A stretch of 64,000 nt of DNA. Origin: Serripes groenlandicus (lineage: Eukaryota > Mollusca > Bivalvia > Cardiida > Cardiidae). The notes below the pieces were generated by a model. That model searched no databases. It was not told the DNA's origin and saw nothing but the letters and a program-made list of their open reading frames with translations. The stretch lies in NCBI GenBank assembly GCA_031761405.1, contig JASEVX010000001.1, positions 200,556,356 through 200,620,355 on the forward strand, given 5' to 3'. Positions 11,955-21,857 of the stretch are shown here, piece by piece. Each line of letters begins with the position of its first letter. Positions within the stretch are counted from its first letter, which is position 1. A program made the position numbers and the translations under genes.

Positions 11955-12990
11955 GAAGTGTTTTTGTGTATATACATACAGATGCTCCAGAGCATTCAAA
12001 GATGTGTGTGTATATATACATACAGATGCTCCAGAGTATTCAAAGATGTTTGTGTATATATACATACAGATGCGCCAGAGCATTCAAAGATGTTTGTGTA
12101 TATATTTCAGATGCTCCAGAGTATTCAAAGATGTTTGTGTATATATACATACAGATGCGCCAGAGCATTCAAAGATGTTTGTGTATATATTTATACAGAT
12201 GCATCAGAGTATTCAAAGATGTTTGTGTATATATTTATACAGATGCTCCAGAGTATTCAAAGATGTTTGTGTATATATACATACAGATGCGCCAGAGCAT
12301 TCAAAGATGTTTGTGTATATATACAAACAGATGCACCAGAGCATTCAAAGATGTTTGTGTATATATACATACAGATGCGCCAGAGCATTCAAATATGTTT
12401 GTGTATATATTTATACAGATGCATCAGAGTATTCAAAGATGCTTGTGTATATATATACATACAGATGCACCAGAGCATTCAAAGATGTTTGTGTATATAT
12501 ACATACAGATGCACCAGAGTATTCAAATATGTTTGTGTATATATACATACAGATGCATCAGAGTATTCAAAGATGTTTGTGTATATATACATACAGATGC
12601 ATCAGAGTATTCAAACATGTTTGTGTATATATACATTCAGATGCAACAGAGCATTCAAAGATGTTTGTGTATATATACATAAAGATGCATCAGAGTATTC
12701 AAACATGTTTGTGTATATATATACACATACAGATGCATCAGAGTATTCAAAGAAGTTTGTGTATATATACATACAGATGCATCAGAGTATTCAAAGATGT
12801 TTGTGTATATATACATACAGATGCACCAGAGTATTCAAATATGTTTGTGTATATATACATACAGATGCACCAGAGCATTCAAAGATGTTTGTGTATATAT
12901 ACATACAGATGCACCAGAGTATTCAAACATGTTTGTGTATATATACATACAGATGCATCAGAGCATTCAAACATGTTTGTGTATATAGTA
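11955..12990. repeat. 44-bp satellite, block 1 (about 23 copies)
   Basis: The unit reads TTTGTGTATATATACATACA, then GATGCACCAGAG and TATTCAAAGATG. The period of 44 is not a multiple of three and the unit has no stop in any forward frame. The array is therefore open in all three forward frames for 238-355 codons. These long ORFs are by-products of the repeat: all three frames give the same rotating peptide (VYIHTDAPEHSKMF and its shifted versions). Block 2 resumes at 13597. Confidence 0.95.
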
Positions 12991-13596
12991 TTATGTCCTT
13001 GACGTTAGATATGAACTTTATCTGACGAGGTTGGGAGAATTGATAATTGGCGAGCCTTTGGCGAGACAATTATCCTTTCTCACAGCCGAGTCTGATAAAG
13101 TTTATGTCAAAAGTCAGGGACGTAATATTCTATTTATCTTGCATGTAAAATTATGTTTTCAGGTAAATCTACACTCATTCTCACAAGTTTTAAGAAATAG
13201 CATTCACAATAACAAAAGCCCATTCATAAATTACGTCACCTAAAATAGAATGGCGTCACGCGCGTGCACATATACGCGCAGAATTACATTGTGTACACAC
13301 GTCATACGGAAGCTAAAGAGTTCCGACTGAAACAGAAAATCCACAGGAGTCGAAACGTGTCTGTCCGGTTTAGCTTGCGCGACATGCTTAGGGTGATCTA
13401 AGTCGATAATTTTCGCAGTCAAAACAGTTGGTTTTCAGGGGAACGGCTTATTTATATTTCAGAAAAGTAGTTCCAGCGATTACGTCATTTCTAAAAATAA
13501 GTAGACTGATAAAGATAAAAGTTTATCATACCAGTAGACATGTAAACAAAAGGTTTATCATACCAGTGTTATACGTCACGTAATCTGCTCATTGCA
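12991..13596. other. Insert separating the two 44-bp blocks
   Basis: This 0.6-kb sequence is unrelated to the satellite on either side. It carries a foldback at 13008-13108. Near its right end are two copies of GTTTATCATACCAGT (about 13519-13535 and 13552-13567). It has no convincing ORF. Because identical satellite flanks it, it is probably an insertion into a once continuous array. Confidence 0.6.
13008..13108. repeat. Imperfect 42-bp foldback
   Basis: Arms 13008-13049 and 13067-13108 have equal length and match at roughly three quarters of positions as reverse complements, including AACTTTATC/GATAAAGTT and GATAATTG/CAATTATC. The loop contains GCGAGCCTTTGGCGAGA. Gap-free arms with scattered substitutions could reflect an old MITE or a structured RNA. 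Confidence 0.7.
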
Positions 13597-14036
13597 TGAT
13601 AAATATACATACAGATGCATCAGAGTATTCAAACATGTTTGTGTATATATACATACAGATGCGTCAGTGTATTAAAAGATGTTTGTGTATATATACATAC
13701 AGATGCATCAGAGCATTCAAACATGTTTGTGTATATATACATACAGATGCATCAGAGTATTCAAAGATGTTTGTGTATATATACATACAGATGCACCAGA
13801 GTAATCAAAGATGTTTGTGTATATATACATACAGATGCACCAGAGTATTCAAAGATGTTTGTGTATATATACATACAGATGCATCAGAGCACTCAAAAAT
13901 GTGTGTGTATATATACATACAGATGCATCAGAGTATTCAAACATGTTTGTGTATATATACATAGAGATGCACCAGAGGTTTCAAACATGTTTGTGTATAT
14001 ATACATTCAGATGAACCAGAGCATTCAAAGATGCTT
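13597..14036. repeat. 44-bp satellite, block 2 (about 10 copies)
   Basis: Same unit as 11955-12990. The last unit decays at GATGCTTGCAG, where the TRIM unit-1 duplicated block begins. The same flank in unit 2 (28503) carries no satellite. Confidence 0.95.
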
Positions 14037-15856
14037 GCAGATTTTGTTGTAGATTTTCAGTTATTTCTCTTTTCAAATTATTATTTCACCAATATGCTAA
14101 GTATTAGCATTAAACACAAAGTACAAACTCAAAAAAACCAGTATACACGTACGTGTGCCTAATTTCCACTCAAACTATTTTAATTGGTTTCCCGCATTGT
14201 AGAATATCGTAAGAATATCAGTGTGTAGTGATTATGAACATTTATTCTGTCTTTTCGCATCATGTAGAGGTCCAAGGACGGAGTGTTAACACGAGTTTAA
14301 GAGTGTGTTTTGGTGTGTGCAAAGTTTATGTTGTCTGTTCATGTCATATTCATCGCATACAAGTAGTTACAATGAGAAATCACCAAGTATGTTTCTGTTT
14401 AAAGATGAAAAATTATTTATCTAAAATGTCCCCGTTATCTCAATACGTTACTTAATAAAGCGTTGCTGGGTTTTGAGATTTATTATATACCTGTACATTT
14501 TCCGGCGCAAAAATATGCATATTGTCATTCGCAGTTCAGACACAACAAATTGCTATTCCGTATTGTACACGTGTAAAATACGGTCGTGTGACGTCAGACA
14601 GTGCGCGAACTACTTTCACTGAGGTTCCCGGTTTGATACGGCGCTACATAGGAACATTTTAGATAACCAGTACTATTTGCGAAACTCGTTTATTTTTAGT
14701 ACTAAATAATCTAAACTGACCTTTGAAATTGGTACAGTTTCAGCCATTTACCTCTTATTTATAATTGATAAAGTCACTGTGTCAATGCACACATACAATC
14801 ACGTTCCCTTTTCCCTGATACAGACATATATCTTTTGCACCAGACGATAAATTAAATATTGATCGGCATGAATATTTCTACAATCTATCAAATTTATGAC
14901 TGCAAATGTTAATGATGACTACAACACATTTTCCAAAAATGTTTTCAAAGCAAACACCACTGCAAATATTATATCAGGAAAAGGGTTTATGAAATGAAAC
15001 TAAAAGAACCCTTTTCATTGACAACTGTTCCAGACGTTTTTTATTGTTTGTCAAACAAGTGTTTAATGCCTATTTCAACAGTATTTTAGTCCTATCACAT
15101 CGTTTTGTACGTTAATTAACAGCGCTGCAGTTAAGCGTATCCTGAACAAAGCCCTTCATTCGTAAAACTATCCCAAGAGCGCCAAAGAGAGAAGTCATTG
15201 CTACGAAGTCTTTAATGGTAACCAGACCGAGCACACCCTGTCTCCCGCACTCGATGGGAACGTTCTAATCATTTCACCAAGCTGTTTTGAGAAGTAGTTG
15301 AGTCGCCTGCCTTGGAAGGGTGACAACTTTAGATCACAACTCCGCCATCTGTCCGTCTGCTTGTTCGACACATATTCATTTAATAACTCGTTTGTAGAAG
15401 ACGCGTTTATTCCTTTGTATATTTGTGTTTCTTTCGGGTATTTTAGTACAAAATTAAACAGACGACACATATGAATATGCTTAACATTTTCCTGCAACAG
15501 GCAATTTTAGATGCCTCAGTTTTAGACGAAATTTAAAGAAATAGAACTCCGTCGAGCATTCCACCCTTTTTTCACAATGTTGCCAACTCAGTATTAATTT
15601 GAAATACCTCCATATATACAATATTGACATTTTTGCCAGTTTAAGAACAAAATACCTCTACCAATGTAATATTGGGTAAAGGGTTAAGATAACGGTCGAT
15701 AGTTTATACGTAAATATGTTTAACATTTGAATTTGGTGTATGCATGTTTTTTGCCAACATGTGTTCACAGTAACATTGTGTTTCGTGTATACATAGTGTA
15801 TGCTTATGGCCGTATTGTACAGGTCATGTAAATAGAGGAATCGACGGTTTATTAAA
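14037..15856 (+). repeat. TRIM unit 1, duplicated 5' flank
   Basis: 14037-14480 aligns with 28503-28940; shared landmarks are CAGATTTTGTTG at the start and GTTGCTGGGTTTTGAGAT at the end. About 14700-15740 aligns with 29510-30650, and parts align with 41450-42610, 46430-47180 and 62340-63560. The short ORFs inside (for example 14228-14455) are not conserved as protein. The block contains a SINE remnant (15055-15302). Close to the gene is a conserved stretch with GTTCACAGTAACATTGTGTT and AGAGGAATCGA, probably promoter or 5' UTR. Confidence 0.75.
15055..15302 (-). mobile_element. tRNA-derived SINE remnant in the TRIM 5' flank
   Basis: On the minus strand the head (near 15302) reads TTGGTGAAATGATTAGAACG, resembling an A box, followed by CCCATCGAGTGCGGGAGACA and a decayed B box. 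The body has AATGACTTCTCTCTTTGGCG. Sister copies sit at the same place in other units (29925-30180, 46865-47105, 62655-62905). The insertion therefore predates duplication of the unit. Confidence 0.6.
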
Positions 15857-18010
15857 ATGGCGGAATTAGTTGTCTCTAAAATCGAGTCTTACGATCAATC
15901 TCAACTTGAATTAAAGTGCGACCTGTGCCGATTAGATGGAGAAATAGTAGATGGCGTCATCGTCTGTGTAGATTGTATGGAATGTTTGTGTCAGACTTGT
16001 TTGGAGATTCATTCAAACAATGAAGTATTAAAGGCACATATAACTGTCACCAAGAACAATCTCCCGGTGAATTTCACGTCTCAAACAATGAATGAATTAA
16101 AGGATATGATAATATGTGGCACACATGAAATGCGGTTTGAGTATTTTTGTGAAGATCATACAGATTTTATATGTCAATTGTGTACGAGGAAGGCCCATCG
16201 GGGCTGTAATAAAATAATGAAAATACAAAATATTAAATCATCGCCAGAATCTGTCTTGAATGAAATACAAGAAATCAGAAAGTGGTTCAAGGATGTAACA
16301 GAACAACGCAATGAACTCAAAGAACTTGAATTAGCCGAAATGAAAATACAAATCAAAATGAAAACAGCGATTCTAGCAAAGATCAAAGCATTCCTCGACC
16401 CGAGCTGTGTTGGCGACGAGAGCGACGAGAACGACGAGCTTGTAGAAGACACTGAAGTTGTTGATTTGATTCGTGCTGATGTAAAACGGGTAGACAAAAG
16501 TGAAGATTTGTTACGAGCAGTTTTATATCTTACTGATTCAGAGGCTACGACGGTTGTTTCAAGACGAGTTGTACAATCTCTTGAAAACTACTCGCATAAG
16601 ACAAGTATACAAAGTGGAATTGATCGTAAAAGAAATATGAAAAAAGTATCTAACCGGCTAGAAGTACTTGAGGCCGTCACAGACGAACTAGTCAATGGTT
16701 CTCTGTGTGATGACGAGGATAAACCCCTAAACATGATAATACACCATATCAGAGATACGACATATTTAGATGCTGATGTGCAAACTCAGTTGAATCCAGA
16801 AATAAACGAAAAACAAGTACCAAATGTTTGTATAACTAAACCCTCTACAGAATCTTCGGATATTAATACAAAGCCACATGATGCTGGGAATGCAGCTCCC
16901 ACAAACAAAGATGTCGAGGTACAGACAGAGGGTACAAGTAATACCAGTAGTATGATAACGCTAGCTTCCTGTACCAATGATCATCTTAATGCATCTGCCG
17001 ATATGGATAGCGAGCCAGATTATGACGATTCTGGCCTTGGTATCAGCCAGCAGTGTGATAATTCCAGCGTTGTGCATGGGACCAGATGTTCTGACAGGAT
17101 TGATCGTGGATGTCAAACAATATGCAGAACGCAGCAGAGAGATATCAACATACCCTTGTCAAAAAGTAGCTTAGAATTTATTGGTTCTTACAACGTTTGT
17201 CATGATGGTGAAGAATATTGCGATGTTTCTGGAATATGTGTTTTACGAAGCGGTCGTATAGCTTTGATCGATTTCGAACATGACAGTCTGAAAGTAATAG
17301 ACGAACATTTTCATTTCAAGACTTTCTTCAAACTTAACGGGAACCCTATTGACATATGTGTCGTTAACCATGACTTTGACCGTGTAGCAATAACACTTGG
17401 TTCTCGGAGAATTGAAACTTACGAAATCTCTGACGATACGATTCGTTATATACGTGGCTTTGACTTGTCTATGTACTGTAGAGGAATTTGTCCAATATCG
17501 CGTAATACTATAGCAGTGTTAGTATCAGATGTTGAATCGGTGGATGAATCTGGATGTTTTCCGAACATAAACAGCGATAAAAACGTCATGGAAATACAGA
17601 TCAGAACTCTTTCTAATGGAAGAATAATACGGTATATTGACAAATTCAAAAAGGAAGTTAATAATCCTTCACACATACTACAGGACTATCATAATAATAT
17701 CATTATTGGTGAGGCTAACCAACTTAGCGCATTCGATAGAGATGGAGATAGATTGTGGTATTATAACAACTACAAAGGAAGCAAGTTGGACAATATACTA
17801 GGCATGGATATGGATCCAGAAGGAAATATATATGTTTGTAGTAATGAATCAAACAGTATCCACCAGGTGTCGTCTTTCAACTACACGAAGAACCGTGTAA
17901 TCATTCCACATGTGCCGACACCTTGCAGTGTTGCATACGACCCTGATCAAGAGCGTCTTATCGTAGGAAGTGAAAACTCCGAATGTGTGTACGTTTATAG
18001 ATTCATCTGA
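15857..18010 (+). CDS. TRIM-like B-box/beta-propeller protein 1 (717 aa, single exon)
   Basis: Intact ORF starting at AAAATGGCGG. There is no RING finger. Residues 21-61 form a first B-box (C21, C24, C37, C40, C45, C48, H52, H61). Residues 87-114 form a second B-box (C87, H90, C98, H101, C106, C109, H114). Residues about 128-180 are a coiled coil. An acidic, low-complexity linker spans about 185-435. Residues about 440-717 form repeated beta-strand blades (for example IIIGEANQLSAFDRDGDRLW and MDMDPEGNIYVCS), as in the NHL-like propellers of bivalve TRIM proteins. TRIM proteins of this layout act as oligomeric scaffolds, often in innate immunity or RNA and protein binding. Without a RING, direct ubiquitin-ligase activity is unlikely. 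The linker has three LC8-type motifs (VQT at 308-310 and 355-357, CQT at 419-421). The closest relative is the 714-aa paralogue at 30838. The role in this animal is inferred, not shown. Confidence 0.9.
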   Translation: MAELVVSKIESYDQSQLELKCDLCRLDGEIVDGVIVCVDCMECLCQTCLEIHSNNEVLKAHITVTKNNLPVNFTSQTMNELKDMIICGTHEMRFEYFCEDHTDFICQLCTRKAHRGCNKIMKIQNIKSSPESVLNEIQEIRKWFKDVTEQRNELKELELAEMKIQIKMKTAILAKIKAFLDPSCVGDESDENDELVEDTEVVDLIRADVKRVDKSEDLLRAVLYLTDSEATTVVSRRVVQSLENYSHKTSIQSGIDRKRNMKKVSNRLEVLEAVTDELVNGSLCDDEDKPLNMIIHHIRDTTYLDADVQTQLNPEINEKQVPNVCITKPSTESSDINTKPHDAGNAAPTNKDVEVQTEGTSNTSSMITLASCTNDHLNASADMDSEPDYDDSGLGISQQCDNSSVVHGTRCSDRIDRGCQTICRTQQRDINIPLSKSSLEFIGSYNVCHDGEEYCDVSGICVLRSGRIALIDFEHDSLKVIDEHFHFKTFFKLNGNPIDICVVNHDFDRVAITLGSRRIETYEISDDTIRYIRGFDLSMYCRGICPISRNTIAVLVSDVESVDESGCFPNINSDKNVMEIQIRTLSNGRIIRYIDKFKKEVNNPSHILQDYHNNIIIGEANQLSAFDRDGDRLWYYNNYKGSKLDNILGMDMDPEGNIYVCSNESNSIHQVSSFNYTKNRVIIPHVPTPCSVAYDPDQERLIVGSENSECVYVYRFI

Positions 18011-18080
18011 TGTGGTCAATACTCAGTAAATACGGTCAAAACAATTATCAATGAGAAACTGTGCCTGACTTTCTGTGCTC

Positions 18081-18086
18081 ATTAAA
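18081..18086 (+). promoter_or_regulatory. Likely poly(A) signal of TRIM-like gene 1
   Basis: ATTAAA lies about 70 nt after the stop codon, followed by T-rich DNA. A further AATAAA lies at about 18488. Which one is used cannot be told from sequence. Confidence 0.4.
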
Positions 18087-18089
18087 CGC

Positions 18090-19680
18090 TACTGTTTTAT
18101 TATAATTTGTGAAGGGCTAAGTATGTATGCGTGTCAAATGTCATTTCAAGATTGATATATGCCACATACAACATATTTTGTAAATATCAAGTCAAATTTG
18201 GAGAAAATTTAGAGAGATGAAAGTAAAATCTCTCCGTTTGTCACAACGGTTTAAAAAGTCGTCTTCCGTGGATGTGTAGGTATGCGTAGATGGGGAACTG
18301 TTTAAGTTATGAAAACGTATTTGTCGTCGACTTTTGAGATAAAATGAAAGTTTGTATATAGTTTAGTATGTCAGATTTTCTCCACTAGCGGAATTATGTT
18401 CGTGCCAATGGACATTGTCAAATTTACGACGAACAAAATGTGCTGGAAATTAATATGCATGTTATCTAAATATAATACTGAAATGTAATAAATAATCATT
18501 TAGTTCTATAGTATTTTGGTGTCTTATTTTTATCTAATCGATATGCTAGTTAAGAACATAATTATGGAACATCATTAAACAGGTACCAATGAAAATGCAG
18601 ATGATATTGCGCCACCGCGCAAATTGTTCTAGATATTCCCTGTTCGTTATCTATTCGTACATATTTATTTGTAGCATCTTGGGAATGGTTATTACAAACA
18701 CAAATTGTTCAAGAGCCTGAACTGATCGTAATACCATTTAATTTGCAATCCTCTGAATTGCGGCTTTCATCCGGCTTGACTCAAGCATCGAGCTAAATGA
18801 CAGTAAAAGTAACAGCAGGACACGTTCAACATGTTCTCATACAGCCTCGATAGATGTCGAGCCAGTGGTTACGAGTTCGATTGCGAATCGGTCAATATTA
18901 TTTCCGGCGATTGTTAAATACATTGTGAATAGTGTCAATGGCCAACAACATTGGTAAAGTCAGCGGTGATACATAAAATAAGCAGGGTATCATCGAATGT
19001 TGTAACAGAGCCAGACATGATAGAAATATGGGCTTCGACATCAATTACGCGTTTCCTTGATATACGATTCCGCTTTGGTCCTCCGGGGATCTCTTATTAA
19101 AAAGTGTAACCTTCGGCTAAACCCATTCCCACCTTTCGGTGCATGTGTTACAGAAGACATTTGAAAACATTTTGACAAAAGTGTATTTTGCTCATGATAA
19201 TCAAATTCTTTTTTTGTCACAATGTTTTCTGTTCAATTCAATAATTATCTACAGAGATTTTCTATAGTTTTGTCAATTGGTTTCGAAGATGCTTCAAAAC
19301 CGTTTACTGTATATAGATTGTGTGTTTGTGGAAAAGGAAAGTCTTTACCAAACTGAACGGTTGGTCAATCTTGCACGGTAGTACTTACTGTCATTAACAC
19401 TCAGAGTAGTTCGATTAGAATTACGACTTACTCAATGGTGTTAGGCTAAATGGCCTAGTAGTATCGGTAACTTATCCAGAAAACACCGTGATATGACTGA
19501 AAGGTTGTTAAAAGCGGCGTAAAACTGTATACAAACAACACAACAGTTATATGTCTTTTTAAGGAGATAAAGCAGGCAATGTACCTCCATTTGTCTCCGA
19601 CAAGTGCCCTCTCTATGTTGTGGATAAACTACCTGAAAGAATCGTCTCAGTGATGCGATTATTTTGAGCATTCACGAGAT
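18090..19680 (+). repeat. TRIM unit 1, duplicated 3' flank
   Basis: 18790-19680 aligns with the 3' flanks of both pseudogenes (39210-40010 and 44600-45480); shared pieces include GTAACAGCA and GATTGCCGTATCGACC-like sequence. 19118-19345 is a diverged TTAA-family foldback (CCCATTCCCACC at the left, GTTTGTGGAAAAGG at the right). The tail of SINE family 1 overlaps at 19410-19545 (CTCAATGGTGTTAGG, then AAACACCGTGATATGACTGA and GCGGCGTAAAAC). No gene is present. Confidence 0.6.
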
Positions 19681-20239
19681 GGGTTCCGAGATCAAGTGTT
19701 AACATTTATAAAATAAGCCTCTTATCTCGTGTTGTGTAAATTACTTACCAGCCATAAAGATAAACTGTGTAACAGGAAAAGCAACCGTAGAATATGTGTA
19801 GAGTCATAACACTGTATCTACTGCATCGTCGGACACACACGATGGTTGTCTCCGTTACGCTCCGTTTTAATGTGTCCCACGATATATCCACTGTAAGGAC
19901 GTTAAAATACGCAGTAAGGTTGTATTCTCTGTTGTATTCTCTGTTGTGCGACTATGTGTACCACAAGACTTTGGACTTTGTAACTCGCAGTAAGGTTGTA
20001 ACTATGTGAATCACAAACGTAAGGACGTTACATCATGTGGTAAGGTTCAATGTGCTGTCATAAGGACAGAAGAAAGGTTTTTATAACATACCTGACAGAT
20101 ATCTATGGCTAAAGATAATTTAAATATCGTGTCCAGTCGAATATCGTCATTCTCTATCACGTCCTATAATAAAAAGTGTTTCACATATTGATTCAAAGTT
20201 AAGTTATTAATTGGCGTTCATGTAACAGCAACATCATTT

Positions 20240-20375
20240 GTGGGTAAGCATTACGACTGACTCGCTGGTATCAGGATATTTGGAACAATAGTTTTAGTAT
20301 TTTACCTAGGAAACACCGCGATATAACTGATACATTGTTTAAAGCGGCTTAAAATATCATACAAATATGATACAC
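20240..20375 (+). mobile_element. SINE family 1, tail fragment
   Basis: Contains TACGACTGACTCGCTGGTATC, AAACACCGCGATATAACTGA and GCGGCTTAAAAT in the same order as the 3' half of the copy at 63007-63250. The tRNA-like head is missing. Confidence 0.55.
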
Positions 20376-20730
20376 CAATCAAATAACAGATACCATAATA
20401 ATTTGATTGGTGTGTTTAATACCGTTAGCTTATATAAAACAGTATTGAACGTACCGCATTTGTTCAAGTTAAAAAGAGCAAAATACGTGAGAAACAACAA
20501 ATATTTAATTATACGAATTCTTTAAATTTATACTTTATTATGTCAAGCCAGTGGTCTCTGACTTATCTTTAATAACGAACTTCCCAATGATAATTCCCTT
20601 TTTACGTGTAATGCCAAGAGCATATTTTATTAACAAATCAGTAAAAATATTAGCGAAAATAACACTTCCGCGGATAATGTCTCATTTGCTTTTCATAGTC
20701 AGAGCAGATTCTTATTATATTATTATAAGT

Positions 20731-20815
20731 GCGAGACAGTGGCTAAGAGGGAGAGGGCTGGCCTCGTGATCCAAAGTTCCCGAGTTCGATTCAACTGAGA
20801 GCGGCGTCATGATTT
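20731..20815 (+). mobile_element. tRNA-like SINE head
   Basis: An A-box-like AGTGGCTAAGAGG and a B-box-like CCCGAGTTCGATTCAAC lie 45 nt apart. A following AGCGGCGTCATG tail fits a tRNA-derived SINE better than a functional tRNA, as no clean acceptor stem closes. Confidence 0.45.
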
Positions 20816-20842
20816 AGCAGTTCGCCACACCTTGCGCAACTA

Positions 20843-21857
20843 TTGAGTATCCAGGAAGCAGAGACCAAGTTTGATTAATATTGGCTGAGTATCCAGGAAG
20901 CAGAGACCAAGTTTGATTAATATTGGTTGAGTATCTAGGAAGCGGAGACCAAGAGTGATTAATATTGGTTGAGTTTCAAGGAAGCAGACACCAAGTGTGA
21001 TTACTATTGGTTGAGTATCCAGGAAGCAGACACCAAGTGTAATACATATTGGTTGAGTATCCAGGAAGCAGACACCAAATATGATCAATAAAGGTTGAGT
21101 ATCTAGTAATCAGACACCAAGTGTGATTAATGAAGGTTGAGTATCCAGGAAGCAGACACCATGTGTGATTAATAAAGGTTGAGCATTCACAGAGCAGACA
21201 CCAAGTGTGATTAATATTGGTTGAGTATCCAGGAAGCAGATACCACGTGTGATTAACAAAGGTTGAGTATCCAGTAAGAAGACAACAAGTGTGGTTAATA
21301 GTGGAAAGGGAATCCAGGAAGCAGACACCAAGTGTGATTACTATAGGTTGTGTTTCCAGGAAGCAGACATGAGGTGTGATAAGTAAATATTGCGTATCAA
21401 GGAATCAGACACCAAGTGTGATTAATAATGGTTGAGTATCCATCAATTATACATCAAGTGTGATTAATATTGATTGAGTATCCAGGAAGCAAACACCAAG
21501 TCTGATTATTATTGGTTGTGTATCCAGGAAGCAGACACCAAGTCTGATTAATAAAGGTTGAATATCCAGGAAGCAGACATCACGTGTGATTAATAAAGGT
21601 TTAGTATTCAGAGAGCAGACACCAAGTATGATTAGTACAGGTTGAGTATCAAGGAAGCAGACATCAAGTCTGATTAATATTGGTTGTGTATCCATGAAGC
21701 AGACATCACGTGTGATTAATAAAGGTTTAGTATTCAGAGACCAGACACCAAGTGCGATTAATAAAGGTTGAGTATCAAGGAATCAGACATCAAGTGTGAT
21801 TAATAAAGGTTGAGTATCAAGGAATCAGACATCAAGTCTGATTAATAAAGGTTTAAA
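20843..21857. repeat. 42-bp satellite array, about 24 copies
   Basis: The unit contains GATTAATATTGGTTGAGTAT, then CCAGGAAGCAGACACCAAGT. The period is a multiple of three, so the minus strand is open in several stretches (82, 73 and 82 codons), reading a 14-residue repeat LGVCFLDTQPILIT. Stops between these stretches and the lack of a non-repeat domain argue against a gene. Confidence 0.93.

Noticed and set aside
11958..13025. 355-codon ORF and overlapping 332- and 238-codon ORFs
   Set aside because: They lie wholly within the 44-bp satellite, whose unit lacks stops in any forward frame. All read the same rotating peptide.
16174..17676. Minus-strand ORFs inside TRIM-like gene 1
   Set aside because: Antisense shadows of a strongly supported coding sequence with no domain of their own.
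18845..18890. tRNA-like GAGTTCGATTGCGA
   Set aside because: The stretch is the homologue of the TRIM 3' flank at 39285-39330 and 44690-44740 (GAATATTCGATTGCCG). It is not a SINE head.
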